64,000 nt of DNA from Allgaiera indica (lineage in GTDB: Bacteria; Pseudomonadota; Alphaproteobacteria; Rhodobacterales; Rhodobacteraceae), in NCBI RefSeq assembly GCF_900106675.1, contig NZ_FNOB01000009.1, forward strand, positions 62,001-126,000. Reading direction: 5' to 3'. The position numbers were made by a program, and so were the translations under genes. Shown here piece by piece: positions 47,926 to 58,197 of this stretch. How positions within the stretch are numbered: position 1 is the first letter of the stretch; each line of letters starts with the position of its first letter. Below the pieces are notes generated by a model that ran no database searches, was not told the origin of the DNA, and saw nothing but the letters and a program-made list of their open reading frames with translations.

Positions 47926-49115
47926 CGCGTCACGCTCCATTGCACCAGCGGCCGCAGGGGGTGCCAGCCGCGCCTTGTGCCCAGCGGCTGCGCCTCGGCC
48001 AGTTCGATCCGCAGCAGGGTGCCGCCCCGGGCGCCCGACCAGCGGGTCAGCAGCGCCTCGGTCTCCAGCGTCACGGCGTTGGCGACAAGGCGGGTGCCTG
48101 CGGGCAGGATCTCCCACAGCCGGGTCAGTAGCGCCTCGCCGGCGCCGCCGCCGATGAACACGGCATCGGGGCGCGGCAGGCCTTCCAGCCCCTCGGGTGC
48201 GCGCGCCTCGGTCACGCTGAGGCGGTCGCCCAGGCCGAAGGCTTCGGCATTGGCGCGCGCGCGGGCGGCGCGGGTCGGATCGGCCTCGACACCCGCGGCG
48301 CGGCTGCGCGGGGCGGCACGCAGCCATTCGACCGCGACCGAACCCGAGCCGCAGCCGATGTCCCACAGCATCTCGGCCGGGCGCGGGGCGAGTGCGGCCA
48401 GCGTCAGCGCGCGGGCCGGGCGCTTGGTGATCTGGCCGTCATGGGCGAACAGCGCGTCCGGCAGGCCCGGGGTGCGCGGCAAGCCGGGGGCACCGGCGGC
48501 CTCGACCGCCAGCGCGATCGGCGCGATCCCGGCGGGGGCGCTGGCCGCAAGGGCGGCGGCGGTGGTTTCGGTGATCTCTTCGCGCGGCCCGCCAAGCGCC
48601 TGCAATCGCCACAGGCGCGAGGCGCCGAAACCCTGCGTCACCAGCCAGCCCGCGAATTCGGGCAGCGCGGCGGCGTCGCGCATCAGGCAGATCAGCCGCG
48701 CGCCGGGCGCAAGGTGGTCCAGGGCGCGAGCGAATGGCGCGGCATGAAGACCAAGGCAGGCGACTTCCTCCAGCCGCCAGCCAAGCCGGGCGGCGGCAAG
48801 CGAGAAGGTCGAGGGGCCGGGAAAGGCGCGCCATTCGCCGGGGTCAAGCCGTGCCGCCAGGCTGCCGCCCGCGCCATGCCAGAATGGATCGCCCGAGGCC
48901 AGCACCGCGACCGGCCGCCCCTTCAGCGCCAGCACCGGGGCCAGCGCGAAGGGCACCGGCCAGGGCCGCCCCCTGTCGCCGGCGACGGCCAGTTCCAGAT
49001 GGCGCGGGCCGCCGAAGATGGCCTCGGCCGCGTCCAGCGCCGCGCGGGCCGGCGCGCCTAGGCCCGTCAGCCCGTCCTCGCCCAGCCCGATGATCGAAAG
49101 CCAAGGGTCAGGCAT
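47922..49115 (-). CDS. cobL: precorrin-6B methyltransferase/decarboxylase, bifunctional
   Basis: CobL methylates C5 and C15 and decarboxylates the acetate side chain at C12, giving precorrin-8. The 397-residue fusion has a CbiE-like domain (WLSIIGLGEDGLTGLGAPAR, ASGDPFWHGAGGSLA) and a CbiT-like domain with SAM motif LWDIGCGSGSVAVEWL. I chose MPDPWLSIIG as the start (ATG complementary to 49113-49115). It is 76 bases from the divergent cobK start. It is the first gene of the cobL-cobE-cobM-cobB-cobA-cobF run. Confidence 0.93.
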   Translation of the reverse strand: MPDPWLSIIGLGEDGLTGLGAPARAALDAAEAIFGGPRHLELAVAGDRGRPWPVPFALAPVLALKGRPVAVLASGDPFWHGAGGSLAARLDPGEWRAFPGPSTFSLAAARLGWRLEEVACLGLHAAPFARALDHLAPGARLICLMRDAAALPEFAGWLVTQGFGASRLWRLQALGGPREEITETTAAALAASAPAGIAPIALAVEAAGAPGLPRTPGLPDALFAHDGQITKRPARALTLAALAPRPAEMLWDIGCGSGSVAVEWLRAAPRSRAAGVEADPTRAARARANAEAFGLGDRLSVTEARAPEGLEGLPRPDAVFIGGGAGEALLTRLWEILPAGTRLVANAVTLETEALLTRWSGARGGTLLRIELAEAQPLGTRRGWHPLRPLVQWSVTR

Positions 49116-49191
49116 CGGCGCGCTCCGTGCTTGCAGGCGCGGCCCGGTCGCGGCATTGCTCGGGGCGGGCAATGGACGGAAAGGGCCGCGG

Positions 49192-49956
49192 ATGGCACGG
49201 GTTCTGGTTCTGGGCGGCACCAGCGAGGCGAGCGCCCTGGCGCGCGCGCTGGCCGATGCGGGGATCGAGGCGGTGCTTTCCTATGCCGGGCGCACCCGCG
49301 CGCCGGCGGCCCAGCCGCTGCCGATCCGCGTCGGCGGTTTCGGAGGGCCGCAGGGGCTGGCCGACTGGCTGCGGGCCGAGCGCATCACCCATCTGGTCGA
49401 TGCGACCCACCCCTTCGCCGCGCAGATCAGTTGCAATGCCGTCGCGGCGGCCCGCGCCACCGGCGTGCCGCTGATCGCGCTGGAACGCCCCGCCTGGCAG
49501 GCCGGGCCAGGCGACCGCTGGGTCGCCGTGGCCGATACCGAGGCCGCGGTTGCGGCGTTGCCGGAAGCACCGGCGCGGGTCTTCCTGGCGATCGGCCGTC
49601 AGACGCTTGCATCTTTCGCCGCGCGGCCCGATCATCTTTACCTTCTGCGTCTTGTCGATCCGCCCGAGGCCGCCCTGCCATTGCCGCGCACCGAAGTCGT
49701 GATCGCGCGCGGCCCCTTCGATCTGTCGGGCGATACGGCGCTGCTGCGCGATCACCGGATCGACCTGATCGTGGCCAAGAACGCCGGCGGCGCGGGGGCG
49801 CGGGCCAAGCTGGATGCTGCCCGCGCGCTGGGGCTGCCGGTGGTGATGATCGACCGGCCCGCGCTGCCCGCGCGGCAGGTGGCGGGCAGTGTTGCCGAGG
49901 TGATGCGCTGGCTGGGTCATCCCGCGCCCCCCGCTTCCACACATCGCGGGGAATAG
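49192..49956 (+). CDS. cobK: precorrin-6A reductase
   Basis: CobK reduces precorrin-6A to precorrin-6B with NADPH. The 254-residue product starts MARVLVLGGTSEASALARAL, with VDATHPFAAQISCNAVAAA and VVAKNAGGAG-like motifs (LIVAKNAGGAGARAKLDAAR). It is the only cob gene on the plus strand between minus-strand blocks. It starts head-to-head with cobL (76-base gap) and its last 40 bases overlap the 3' end of cobJ. Read-through of the riboswitch-led operon would produce antisense to it. Confidence 0.93.
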   Translation: MARVLVLGGTSEASALARALADAGIEAVLSYAGRTRAPAAQPLPIRVGGFGGPQGLADWLRAERITHLVDATHPFAAQISCNAVAAARATGVPLIALERPAWQAGPGDRWVAVADTEAAVAALPEAPARVFLAIGRQTLASFAARPDHLYLLRLVDPPEAALPLPRTEVVIARGPFDLSGDTALLRDHRIDLIVAKNAGGAGARAKLDAARALGLPVVMIDRPALPARQVAGSVAEVMRWLGHPAPPASTHRGE

Positions 49957-50666
49957 ACGAAGCGCCCGACGCGGCGGGTGGTGGAATTGCCGACCAGCAC
50001 GACCGTGCGCATGTCCGCCATTTCGGGGGAGGCCTCGGCCAGGGTCACGGTGGTCAGCCGCTCGTCGGGGGTGGACACCGCGCGGGCGAAGGTGATCAGC
50101 CGCTCTGGCCCGCAGGCGTCGCGCAGGATTTCCAGGGCGCGCTGGAAGCCTTGGGGGCGGGATTTCGAACGTGGATTGTAGAACGCCATGGCAAAATCGG
50201 CCTCGGCTGCCAGCCGCAGGCGGCGCTCGATCAGATCCCAGGGCTTGAGGTTGTCCGACAGGTTGATCGCGCAGAAATCATGCCCCAGCGGCGCGCCCGC
50301 GCGGGCCGCGGCGGCAAGCATCGCGGTGATCCCGGGCAGCACGCGGATGTCGAGCGACTGCCATGCGGGCGCATCTTCCAAGGCCTCGAACACGGCGGCG
50401 GCCATGGCGAAGACGCCGGGATCGCCCGACGAGACCACGACCACCCGGGCGCCGCCCTGGGCCAGTTCCAGCGCATGGCGGGCGCGGTCCATCTCGACCC
50501 GGTTGTCGGAAGGATGCAGGGTCAGCCCGGGCCGGGGCGCCACGCGGGCGACATAGGGGATGTAGCCGATCACGTCGGTCGCGGCGTCAAGCGCCGCCTG
50601 CACCTCGGGGGTGACCAGCGCCGCGTCGCCCGGACCAAGCCCCGCGATGGCCAGCCAGCCGCTCAT
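49917..50666 (-). CDS. cobJ: precorrin-3B C17-methyltransferase
   Basis: CobJ contracts the macrocycle and methylates C17 to form precorrin-4. It is 249 residues. The fold starts GWLAIAGLGPGDAALVTPEV, and VVVVSSGDPGVFAMAAAVFE and VLPGITAMLAAAARAGAPLG are family blocks, with FAMAFYNPRSKSR diagnostic of CobJ/CbiH. It overlaps cobI by four bases upstream and, tail-to-tail, cobK by 40 bases downstream. It is the last gene of the DUF1636-cobW-cobN-cobG-cobH-cobI-cobJ run. Confidence 0.94.
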   Translation of the reverse strand: MSGWLAIAGLGPGDAALVTPEVQAALDAATDVIGYIPYVARVAPRPGLTLHPSDNRVEMDRARHALELAQGGARVVVVSSGDPGVFAMAAAVFEALEDAPAWQSLDIRVLPGITAMLAAAARAGAPLGHDFCAINLSDNLKPWDLIERRLRLAAEADFAMAFYNPRSKSRPQGFQRALEILRDACGPERLITFARAVSTPDERLTTVTLAEASPEMADMRTVVLVGNSTTRRVGRFVYSPRCVEAGGAG

Positions 50667-51418
50667 TGCGCGGCCGCCTCGGCGGGCGTCGCCGCCGCCA
50701 TCGGCCGGCGGCCCGAACCGTGGACGAGGACCAGCGCGAAATAGGGGCAGTCGCCTTCGGGCATTTCAGCGAGACGCAGGATGCGCTCTTGCGGCATTGT
50801 CCCGCGCTCGACCAACCAGGCGGCCTCTAGCCGTCCTGCGGCGGCCAGCGCGCGGCGGATCTTGGGCAGGTTGCGCCCGGTCTTCATCACCACCAGCGCA
50901 TCGGCGGCGCGCATGTGGCGCACCAGATCGGCTTCAGGCAGGGTTCCGGCAAGCACCGTCATCACGTCGTCGCCCCAGGTGATCGGGCGTCCCGTCGCCG
51001 TCCAGCAACCCGACATGCCGGTGATGCCGGGCACGACCTCGACCTCGGCGCGGCCCGCAAGGCGGATCTGAAGATGCATGAAGGAGCCGTAGAAGAACGG
51101 GTCTCCCTCGCACAGCACCAGCACCTCCTCGGTTTGGGCGAGGCCGGCCAGCCGGTTCGCCCAGCCGTCGTAGAAATCTGCGAGGCAGGTGTTGTATTCG
51201 GCGCTGTCGAAGGCAAGCTCGGTCGTGACCGGGTATTCCATCGGGTATTCCGCGCAATCGGGGCGCAGCATCCCCTCGACGATGCGCCGCGCCTGGCCGG
51301 TGCGTCCGGCCTTGCGGAAATAGGCGACATGCCGCGCGGCGCGGATCAGCCGGTCGGCGCGCAGGCTGATCAGATCGGGGTCGCCGGGGCCAAGCCCGGT
51401 ACAGACGATGCGGCCCAT
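50663..51418 (-). CDS. cobI: precorrin-2 C20-methyltransferase
   Basis: CobI methylates precorrin-2 at C20 to give precorrin-3A. The product has about 251 residues. GRIVCTGLGPGDPDLISLRA is the SAM-binding start; VLVLCEGDPFFYGSFMHLQI and VVPGITGMSGCWTATGRPIT follow the family. Two ATGs are two codons apart; AAAGGA is correctly spaced for 51418, whereas 51424 overlaps the cobH stop as ATGA but is too close to it. The stop overlaps cobJ. Confidence 0.94.
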   Translation of the reverse strand: MGRIVCTGLGPGDPDLISLRADRLIRAARHVAYFRKAGRTGQARRIVEGMLRPDCAEYPMEYPVTTELAFDSAEYNTCLADFYDGWANRLAGLAQTEEVLVLCEGDPFFYGSFMHLQIRLAGRAEVEVVPGITGMSGCWTATGRPITWGDDVMTVLAGTLPEADLVRHMRAADALVVMKTGRNLPKIRRALAAAGRLEAAWLVERGTMPQERILRLAEMPEGDCPYFALVLVHGSGRRPMAAATPAEAAAQ

Positions 51419-51420
51419 GG

Positions 51421-52050
51421 TCATTCCTTTCGGCTGGCAAGCGCGTTGATGGCCGCCACGGTGACGGCAGAGCCACCCAGCCGTCCGCGCACGATCAGCG
51501 ACGGCGCGGGCGGCGCGGCCATCAGCGCGTCCTTCGATTCCGCCGCGCCGACGAAGCCGACCGGGCAGCCGATGATCGCCGCCGGGCGCGGGCAGGTGGG
51601 ATCCTCCAGCATGTTGAGCAGATGGAAAAGCGCGGTCGGCGCATTGCCGATCGCGACCACCGCGCCGCCCAGGTGCGGGCGCCACAATTCCAGCGCGGCG
51701 GCGCTGCGGGTGGTGTTCAGCCGGGCGGCCAGGTCCGGCACCTGCGGGTCGTGCAGGGTGCAGATCACCTGATTGCCGGCGGGCAGCCGCGGGCGGGTGA
51801 TGCCTTCGCTGACCATGCGCGCGTCGCACAGGATCGGGGCGCCGGCCTCCAGCGCCGCGCGGGCCGCGACCGCCATGCCGGGGGTGAAGGCAACCTGTGC
51901 CTCCAGCCCGACGAAGCCAAGGGCGTGGATCATACGCACCACGACGACCTCTTCTTCCGGGGTGAAGCGGCCCAGGTCGGCCTCGGCCCGGATCGTGGCG
52001 AAGGATTGGCGGTAGATCGCCGCGCCGTCGGTTTCATAGAAATGGGGCAT
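51421..52050 (-). CDS. cobH: precorrin-8X methylmutase
   Basis: CobH shifts the C11 methyl group to C12, giving hydrogenobyrinic acid. The 209-residue product begins [20 protein letters not shown]. The catalytic histidine region is [13 protein letters not shown] with ICDARM-like [11 protein letters not shown], and [16 protein letters not shown] with [10 protein letters not shown] are diagnostic. An ATG 11 codons upstream would lengthen the overlap with cobG. It overlaps cobG by 17 bases and cobI by a few. Confidence 0.94.
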   Translation of the reverse strand: MPHFYETDGAAIYRQSFATIRAEADLGRFTPEEEVVVVRMIHALGFVGLEAQVAFTPGMAVAARAALEAGAPILCDARMVSEGITRPRLPAGNQVICTLHDPQVPDLAARLNTTRSAAALELWRPHLGGAVVAIGNAPTALFHLLNMLEDPTCPRPAAIIGCPVGFVGAAESKDALMAAPPAPSLIVRGRLGGSAVTVAAINALASRKE

Positions 52051-53197
52051 CGTCGGTCCGGAACAGGAGGGAAGGGGAGGCAATGAGCATCGCGGCGTTC
52101 AGGCCGCTTCGCGCGGGCGGGTCGGCGGCGCGGGCGCGATGGGCAAGCGCGAAGCCTTCGGGCGTGGCTGTCAGGGTGATGTCGGCGGGGCCGGGATGGG
52201 CACAGCCCTTGGCACAGCCCGAGACATGCAGATGCCGCCCCGGCGGCAGATGGGGGGCCAGCGCCTGGGCCAGCGTGCGGGTTTCGGCATGGGCCTGGGG
52301 GCAGCCGGGCGCACCGGTGCAGGCGGCGACGCGCAGCAACGGATCGGCCGGATCGGTGATCAGGCCGGGCATGTCGGGCAAAGTGTCGATGCCGGGCAGG
52401 TACACCGCGCGCCAGGGCGTAAGGCGAAGCTCTGTCGCGTAATCGGCGAGCGCGGCAAGGGTGGCGGCGGGCAGGCGCCCGAAGCGCGCCGCGGCAAGCA
52501 GGCCGCCCGCGATGGGGCCTGCCGGTGGAAGGTGCGCGGCCCGCGCCGGGAATGCCGGGCGTCGAGGGGCCGGCAGCCGGGCGGCGGCATCGCGCATCCG
52601 CCCGCGCCCGTCGGCGCCGATCCCCTGGGTGGCGAACCAGCGCAGAAGCGAAAGCACTGCCGCCGGAACCTCTTCGGCCAGGACCTCTTGACCCCCGTCG
52701 CAACCGTCGGGGCGGATCAGCAATCTGCCCTCGGCGCCGCGCTCGACGCGGATATCGGCGGAGGCGCCGCCCAGCACCGGCGCTTCGCCGCAGTCAAGCG
52801 CCAACCCGAATTTCGCGGGCAGCGGTGGTGCGGCGCGCAGCACGTCCGTCAGTGCCCGCGCAAGTTCCTGTGTCCCGTCTCCGGCGCGGTGGAAAGGCGT
52901 GACGATCAGATTGCGGGCGCGCTCTGCCTCGGGGTCCGGGTCGATCAGGCCGAGCGGCGAGAGCGCGGCGATCAGATCGGGATGCGCCGCCTCGGCCACG
53001 CTGCGGATCTGCAGATTGGCGCGGTTGGTCAGTTCCACCTCTCCCGATCCGAAACTGGCGGCAACCTGCGCCAGACCGCGCGCCTGGGCGGGACTCAGCC
53101 GGCCCAGGGGTGGGCGGATGCGCACGACCAGCCCATCGGCCGAGGCCATCGGGCGAAGCGCGCCCGGACAGGCGCCGCGGATCTTGAACCCGCTCAT
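52034..53197 (-). CDS. cobG: precorrin-3B synthase (iron-sulfur)
   Basis: CobG is an oxygen-dependent monooxygenase that makes precorrin-3B. The 387-residue protein resembles nitrite/sulfite reductases and keeps the cluster-binding cysteines: [10 protein letters not shown] and [13 protein letters not shown] near the C-terminus. N-terminal [10 protein letters not shown] and [14 protein letters not shown] are typical. R. capsulatus uses the unrelated CobZ at this step, so having CobG distinguishes this organism from it. It overlaps cobN at its start. Confidence 0.93.
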   Translation of the reverse strand: MSGFKIRGACPGALRPMASADGLVVRIRPPLGRLSPAQARGLAQVAASFGSGEVELTNRANLQIRSVAEAAHPDLIAALSPLGLIDPDPEAERARNLIVTPFHRAGDGTQELARALTDVLRAAPPLPAKFGLALDCGEAPVLGGASADIRVERGAEGRLLIRPDGCDGGQEVLAEEVPAAVLSLLRWFATQGIGADGRGRMRDAAARLPAPRRPAFPARAAHLPPAGPIAGGLLAAARFGRLPAATLAALADYATELRLTPWRAVYLPGIDTLPDMPGLITDPADPLLRVAACTGAPGCPQAHAETRTLAQALAPHLPPGRHLHVSGCAKGCAHPGPADITLTATPEGFALAHRARAADPPARSGLNAAMLIASPSLLFRTDDAPFL

Positions 53198-56100
53198 GCC
53201 TCTGCCTCCGTGCCGATCGCCACCGAATTGCGGCGGCTGACCCACAGCCCGGCCTCGATCAGCGCGCGGAAGGTGGCGCGCAGCCGGGCAAGGGCCGCGG
53301 GGTTTTCGCGTTCGAGAAAGGTCACGACCTCTTCCCGGTCCAGCGTGGCGGCGTGATAAAGATCGAACAGATGGCCCGGCACCGCGCCGGCCAGATGCGC
53401 GAAGGCGGCCATGTGATCGAGCGTGGCGGCCAGTTCCGCCCCGCCCCGGAAGCCATGCGCCATCATGCCGTCGGCCCAGGCGGGGTTGGCGGCGCGGGCA
53501 CGCACCGTTCGGGCGATCTCTTCGGTCAGCGCGCGGGCCCGGGGGCGCGCGGGGTCGGTCGCGTCAAGGTGATACAGCGCCGCCGGCCGGTGCCCCAGGC
53601 GCGACAACGCGGCGGCAAAGCCGGCCTGATGGGCGGCGTAATCCTCGGCCATCAGCAGGTCGCTTTCGGGCAGGTCCTGGGGGTGGACGAAGGCATCGGT
53701 CGCGGCAAGCCTGCTTTCCAACGCCTCGCGGGCCTCGCGCACCGCGCCATCCGCCCCGATCGCCCAGCCCGAGGCCGAAAGCCAGGCCTCGCCCGCGCGG
53801 GTGCGTGCCTCGGGGGTCAGGTCGGCGGCATCGGTTCCCAGCCCGATGCCGTAATGTCCGGGCTTGGGCCCGAACACCCGGGGCGCGCGCGTCGCATAGG
53901 GGTTGTCTTCCGGGGCCTCGTCGCGCTCGGCCAAAGCCGCGCAGCCGGCTTCGAACAGTTGCGCGAGGCCCGGGAAGATGTCGCGAAAGAGACCCGAGAC
54001 ACGCAGCGTCACGTCGATCCGGGGCCGGTTCAGCAGCGCGGGCGGGATCACCTCGAAGCCGCTTACCCGGCCGCTGTCCGCGTCCCAGCGCGGCGCCAGG
54101 CCGGCCAGATGCAGGGCCATCGCGAATTCCTCGCCCGCCGTGCGCATGGTGGCCGACCCCCACAGATCGACCACCAGCCCCCGCGGCCAGTCGCCATGGT
54201 CCTGCAGGTGGCGCCGGATCAGTTCCTCGGCCAGTTTCACGCCCTGGGCGTGGGCTGCGCGGCTGGGCACCGCGCGCGGATCGACGGCGAAGAGGTTGCG
54301 CCCCGTGGGGCGCACGTCCGACCGCCCCCGCCCGGGAGAGCCGGCCGGACCCGGCGCGACGCGGCGCCCGGCAAGCGCGTCCAGCATTCCCGCGCGTTCC
54401 TCGGGGCCGCAGGCGCCGCGGCCGAAGATATGCAGCCCCTCGCCGAAGCGGCTTTCCTTCAGGTCGCAGACGAAGCGGTCGATGCGGGTGATCGCCTCGG
54501 CCGGGCTGGCGCCGGGCGGCAGGCGAAGGTCGTCCTCGACCCCGCGGGCGCGGGCCTCGTCGCGGATCGCGCCGATCAGCCGGGTGCGGCGGGCCGGGTC
54601 CAGCCCGTCGGCGGTGGAATATTCGTCAAGCAGCCGTTCCAGCGGGGCCAGGTTCTCGGGCAGTTCGGCGGTGGCCAGCGGCGGCGGCAGGTGGCCCAGC
54701 GTCAGCGCCCCGATCCGGCGCTTGGCCTGCGCGGCCTCGCCCGGGTCATTGACGATGAAGGGGTAGATCACCGGGATGTCTCCGGTCAGCCGCGCCGGCC
54801 AGCATTCGCGCGACAGGGCCACCGACTTGCCCGGTAGCCATTCCAGCGTGCCATGCGCGCCCATGTGGATCAGCGCATGCGGCGCGCGCGACTGAAGCCA
54901 CAGATAGAAAGCCACATAGCCGTGCCGCGGCGTGGCGGCCAGGTCGTGATAGGCGTCCTCTCGGCCCTTGCGGCGGCCGCGCTCGGGCTGCAGCGCGATC
55001 AGGACGCGGCCGGCCTCGATGGCGGAGAAGTGGAAGGCGCCGTCGCGCAGGGCGGGGTCGTGTTCGGGCGGGCCCCAGGCGGCGTGCAGCGCGTCCCGCA
55101 TCTGAGGCGGAAGGGTGGCCAGGGCCGCGCGATAGGCATCGAGCGGCCAGGTCAGGCTATCTTCGCGCAAGCGTCGGGCCAGGGCGGGAACGGGGGTGGT
55201 CTGGTAGCCCTCTGCGTGAAGGTCCCCCAGCAGGGTTTCGGCCGAGGCCAGGGTATCCAGGCCCACCGCATGGGCCATCTGGTCGGCGCGGCCGGGGTAG
55301 GTGGACAGGATCATCGCCAGATCGCGCCCGCCCATCGGGGTGGCACCCAGCCGCAGCCAGCCGCGGATCCGGCCGATGGCCTGCGCCACCAGATCCGGCG
55401 CCGCGCGATGCGCGAAGCGCGAAAATTGCAGATCCGGGTCGCGCGGGGCCGGCGCCTTGAAGCTGACGACGCCGGCGAACAGGCGCCCGTCGACTTCCGG
55501 CAGCACGACGTGCATGGCCAGGTCGGCGGGCGAAAGGCCACGTTCCGAGGCCGCCCAGTCGCGCCGCCGCGCGGTCGAGAGCGCGACCTGAAAGACCGGC
55601 ACGCCCGGCCCATCCAGCGGCGATATCCCGTCCGCCCCCTGGGCCGAGAAGGCGGTGGCGTTGACGATCGCCGCCGGCGGATGTGCGGTGAAATGGGTGG
55701 CCAGCCAACGCGCCGGGCCCTCGGCCTTCAGCGACGTGGCGAACAGGCCGTAGGCGGCAAAGCCTGCGTCGGTCAGGCCGGCGATCAGGGCATCCACCGG
55801 CCCGGTGTCGGCGGCGGCAAGATAGGCGCGGTAGAAGGTCACCGCGATCCGGGGGCCGGGGCCTTCGGGCGGGGCGGCCACCACGCCCCGGCCGGGCAGG
55901 TAGATCCCGGCCTCGGGCAGGCTTTTGAGGCCGGGCACGGGCCCTGCGTAAAGGCCCGCGGCAAGCGAAAGCTGCGCCAGCGCCGCCTGCGCCGCCACCG
56001 CGCCTCCGGCCTCGCACAGCGCCGACAGCCGCCGCAGCGTCGAGACCGGCACGGTCGAGAACGCATCGAGCGTCGGGTCCTCGCGGCCGTCGCCGGGCAG

Positions 56101-56448
56101 CACCGCCAGCGCGACGCCGCGACGCTGGGCGAGGTCGCGCAGGGAAGAAAGGCCATAGGGCCAATAGGCCTCGCCGCCGATCAGCCGCACGAGAACGGCC
56201 TTCGCGCCGCACAGGGTGCGTTCGACATAGGCATCGACCGACAGCGGATGGCGCAGTGCCACCAGGTTGCACAGCCGCAGCGTGGGCAGCGCCGCGCCGC
56301 TGTCCCGCGCCCGATGCCATCCCGCCGCGAAGGCGCCCAGGTCGCTGTCCGAGAACGACAGAACCACCAGATCCGCGGGGTCCTGCCCGGGATCATAGGG
56401 GGTCTCGGTCTCGTCCAGGCCGTGGCTTTCGCGGAAGACGACATGCAT
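53194..56448 (-). CDS. cobN: aerobic cobaltochelatase subunit CobN
   Basis: CobN is the large subunit of the ATP-dependent chelatase that inserts Co2+ into hydrogenobyrinic acid a,c-diamide, with CobS and CobT. The product is 1084 residues, a little shorter than P. denitrificans CobN (about 1275). Recognisable stretches are [58 protein letters not shown], and the C-terminal [20 protein letters not shown]. It begins six bases after the cobW stop and overlaps cobG by four. CobS and CobT are not in this window. The similar BchH/ChlH subunit is excluded by the cob context. Confidence 0.95.
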   Translation of the reverse strand: MHVVFRESHGLDETETPYDPGQDPADLVVLSFSDSDLGAFAAGWHRARDSGAALPTLRLCNLVALRHPLSVDAYVERTLCGAKAVLVRLIGGEAYWPYGLSSLRDLAQRRGVALAVLPGDGREDPTLDAFSTVPVSTLRRLSALCEAGGAVAAQAALAQLSLAAGLYAGPVPGLKSLPEAGIYLPGRGVVAAPPEGPGPRIAVTFYRAYLAAADTGPVDALIAGLTDAGFAAYGLFATSLKAEGPARWLATHFTAHPPAAIVNATAFSAQGADGISPLDGPGVPVFQVALSTARRRDWAASERGLSPADLAMHVVLPEVDGRLFAGVVSFKAPAPRDPDLQFSRFAHRAAPDLVAQAIGRIRGWLRLGATPMGGRDLAMILSTYPGRADQMAHAVGLDTLASAETLLGDLHAEGYQTTPVPALARRLREDSLTWPLDAYRAALATLPPQMRDALHAAWGPPEHDPALRDGAFHFSAIEAGRVLIALQPERGRRKGREDAYHDLAATPRHGYVAFYLWLQSRAPHALIHMGAHGTLEWLPGKSVALSRECWPARLTGDIPVIYPFIVNDPGEAAQAKRRIGALTLGHLPPPLATAELPENLAPLERLLDEYSTADGLDPARRTRLIGAIRDEARARGVEDDLRLPPGASPAEAITRIDRFVCDLKESRFGEGLHIFGRGACGPEERAGMLDALAGRRVAPGPAGSPGRGRSDVRPTGRNLFAVDPRAVPSRAAHAQGVKLAEELIRRHLQDHGDWPRGLVVDLWGSATMRTAGEEFAMALHLAGLAPRWDADSGRVSGFEVIPPALLNRPRIDVTLRVSGLFRDIFPGLAQLFEAGCAALAERDEAPEDNPYATRAPRVFGPKPGHYGIGLGTDAADLTPEARTRAGEAWLSASGWAIGADGAVREAREALESRLAATDAFVHPQDLPESDLLMAEDYAAHQAGFAAALSRLGHRPAALYHLDATDPARPRARALTEEIARTVRARAANPAWADGMMAHGFRGGAELAATLDHMAAFAHLAGAVPGHLFDLYHAATLDREEVVTFLERENPAALARLRATFRALIEAGLWVSRRNSVAIGTEAEA

Positions 56449-56454
56449 CGCGGA

Positions 56455-57489
56455 TCAGGCCCCCAGCGCGGCCCGGATCGCGGGCGCGTCGATATCGCCT
56501 TTCTCGGCGATCACCACCAGTTGGGAATTCCGCGGCGCCGCACCCCAGGGCCGGTCGAACTGGCAGCGCACCCGCGCGCCCACCGCCTGCACAAGCAGAC
56601 GCATCGGCTTGCCTGCCAGCGCGACATGGCCCTTCACGCGCAGGATGTTGCGTTCGCGCGCCAGCCGTTCCAGGGCCGCGATCAGCCCGTCGCGGTCCTG
56701 TTGTTCGGGCAGATCCACAACGATCGTGTCGAAATCGTCGTGTTCGTGGTCGTCAAAGCCGTCGTGATGCGACGGGCGCGCGGCCAGGTCGTCTTCGGCC
56801 GCCGCGTTCAGCCCCAGGATCACCGAGGCGTCGACCGCGCCGTCGGTCACCGCCACCATCGGCAGCGGGCGCGGTGCCTCGGCCGCGATCGCGGCGCGGG
56901 CGGCGGCAAGGCCTTCCTCGCCGGCCAGATCGGCCTTGGTCAGCAGCACGATATCGGCACAGGAGATCTGATCCTCGAACACCTCGGACAGCGGGGTTTC
57001 GTGGTCGAGGCTGTCATCGGCCGCGCGCTGGGCATCCACCGCCGCCGGATCGGGGGCGAAGCGGCCCGCCGCCACGGCCTCGGCATCGGCCAGCGCGATC
57101 ACCCCGTCCACGGTGATGCGCGACCGGATCGCCGGCCAGTCGAAGGCCTTCAGCAGCGGCTTGGGCAGCGCCAGGCCCGAGGTTTCGATCAGGATGTGAT
57201 CGGGGCGCTGCGGCAGCGCCAGAAGCGCCTCCATCGTCGGGATGAATTCATCCGCGACGGTGCAGCAGATGCAGCCGTTGGCCAGTTCCACCACGTTCTC
57301 GGCGGGGCAGTTTTCGTCGGCGCAGCCGCGCAGGATGTCGCCGTCCACCCCCATGGTGCCGAATTCGTTCACCAGTACCGCAAGACGGCGCCCGCCGGCG
57401 TTCTGCATCAGATGGCGGATCAGCGTCGTCTTGCCGGCGCCGAGAAAGCCGGTGACGATGGTAACGGGGATCTTGGACAGGTCGCTCAT
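56455..57489 (-). CDS. cobW: CobW, COG0523 GTPase
   Basis: CobW is a metal-handling GTPase, thought to deliver Co2+ to the chelatase. The 344-residue product has the P-loop GFLGAGKTT (14-22), the metal-binding CxCC within [10 protein letters not shown] (72-76 region), and a His/Asp-rich linker [14 protein letters not shown] near residue 240 that is typical of metal-binding COG0523 proteins. The start ATG overlaps the DUF1636 stop. Its C-terminal CobW_C domain includes [12 protein letters not shown]. Confidence 0.95.
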   Translation of the reverse strand: MSDLSKIPVTIVTGFLGAGKTTLIRHLMQNAGGRRLAVLVNEFGTMGVDGDILRGCADENCPAENVVELANGCICCTVADEFIPTMEALLALPQRPDHILIETSGLALPKPLLKAFDWPAIRSRITVDGVIALADAEAVAAGRFAPDPAAVDAQRAADDSLDHETPLSEVFEDQISCADIVLLTKADLAGEEGLAAARAAIAAEAPRPLPMVAVTDGAVDASVILGLNAAAEDDLAARPSHHDGFDDHEHDDFDTIVVDLPEQQDRDGLIAALERLARERNILRVKGHVALAGKPMRLLVQAVGARVRCQFDRPWGAAPRNSQLVVIAEKGDIDAPAIRAALGA

Positions 57490-57848
57490 GGCGTGGCCTC
57501 CTGGGGCGGGATACGGGCGAGGGATTGCTTGCGGAATACCACCGGGCGTTCGCGCCACGGCACCAGGCCGTCGGACGAGCGCGCATAGGCGGCGGCCCCG
57601 GCGAGAATGTCGCCGGCGTGGGCGGGTTCGAGCCGCCCGTAGACATAGGACCAGGACCCGGGGCGCGACAGGGCCACCGCGGCGCCGCTGTTGCAGGCCG
57701 ACAGGCATTCCACCGGCACGATCCGCACGCCTTCGGGGCAGGCCTCGGCGATCAGCGCGGCATGCAGGCGCGCGCCGGGGCAGGCTTCGCCCTCGGGCAC
57801 CGGCTGTCCGGCCTTGCAGGTGATGCAGACATGAAGCGTGGCGACCAT
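57486..57848 (-). CDS. DUF1636 protein, candidate thioredoxin-like [2Fe-2S] protein
   Basis: A 120-residue protein of the DUF1636 family. Cysteines C8 and C11 (HVCITCKAG), C23, C37, C48 and C52 ([10 protein letters not shown]) are spaced like those of thioredoxin-fold [2Fe-2S] ferredoxins, in which a CxxxC pair closes the cluster. It is the first gene behind the riboswitch, and its stop overlaps cobW. A role in electron transfer (for instance to cob(II)yrinate reduction or CobG) or metal handling is inference. The function is not established. Confidence 0.75.
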   Translation of the reverse strand: MVATLHVCITCKAGQPVPEGEACPGARLHAALIAEACPEGVRIVPVECLSACNSGAAVALSRPGSWSYVYGRLEPAHAGDILAGAAAYARSSDGLVPWRERPVVFRKQSLARIPPQEATP

Positions 57849-58197
57849 TCTTCCTCAGCCCAATTGCTGGCATTGGGGGGGCGCCAGATTGCGGAGTCGG
57901 CCCACGTGACCACTACACAGCCTGCCGCGGAACACCCCGTCCGCCGGTACTTCTTGTTCGCTGGCAGGTTTCCCGGCTTGCGGAGTCGGGGCCATCGGCC
58001 CTGCGGTCACCCACCTTCCCGATCCGATTTGGACCAGTGGCATCAGGTGACCTCTCCGGTCACGGTCGCGGGGGCGGCTGCTTTTGGGGCGCCTCGATGC
58101 CCCGTCGCATTCCCTCTTAGCCTGTCGTATGGCAGACACCAACGTGCGCTCATCTGTGGCACGAGGGGGTATGATGTCAAGCAAGGGAAGCGACCGA
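57849..58197. other. divergent control region, DUF1636/cobW side and cobO side
   Basis: This 349-base gene-free stretch holds a cobalamin riboswitch read to the left and the leader of cobO to the right. Apart from the riboswitch I see no other structured element. No clear consensus promoter for either direction was found by eye. Confidence 0.6.
57955..58125 (-). ncRNA. cobalamin riboswitch upstream of DUF1636-cobW-cobN
   Basis: On the minus strand the core reads, in order, AGCCGCCCCCGCGACC, GCCACTGG of the B12 box (around 58034-58042), GGGAAGG, and GCCGGGAAACCTGCC, ending near 57955. The 5' boundary near 58125 is estimated. It should turn down the DUF1636-cobW-cobN-cobG-cobH-cobI-cobJ operon when adenosylcobalamin is abundant. 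Confidence 0.95.

Noticed and set aside
53194-56448. Magnesium chelatase BchH instead of CobN
   Set aside because: The same family, but position between cobW and cobG behind a cobalamin riboswitch makes CobN far more likely. No photosynthesis genes are present.
54853-57588. A 911-codon plus-strand ORF opposite cobN and cobW
   Set aside because: Antisense shadow; composition is Gln/His/Arg/Gly-rich without domains.
57618-57636. GGGTTCGAGCCGCCC string resembling a tRNA T-arm
   Set aside because: It lies inside the DUF1636 gene, and no acceptor or anticodon arms can be built around it.
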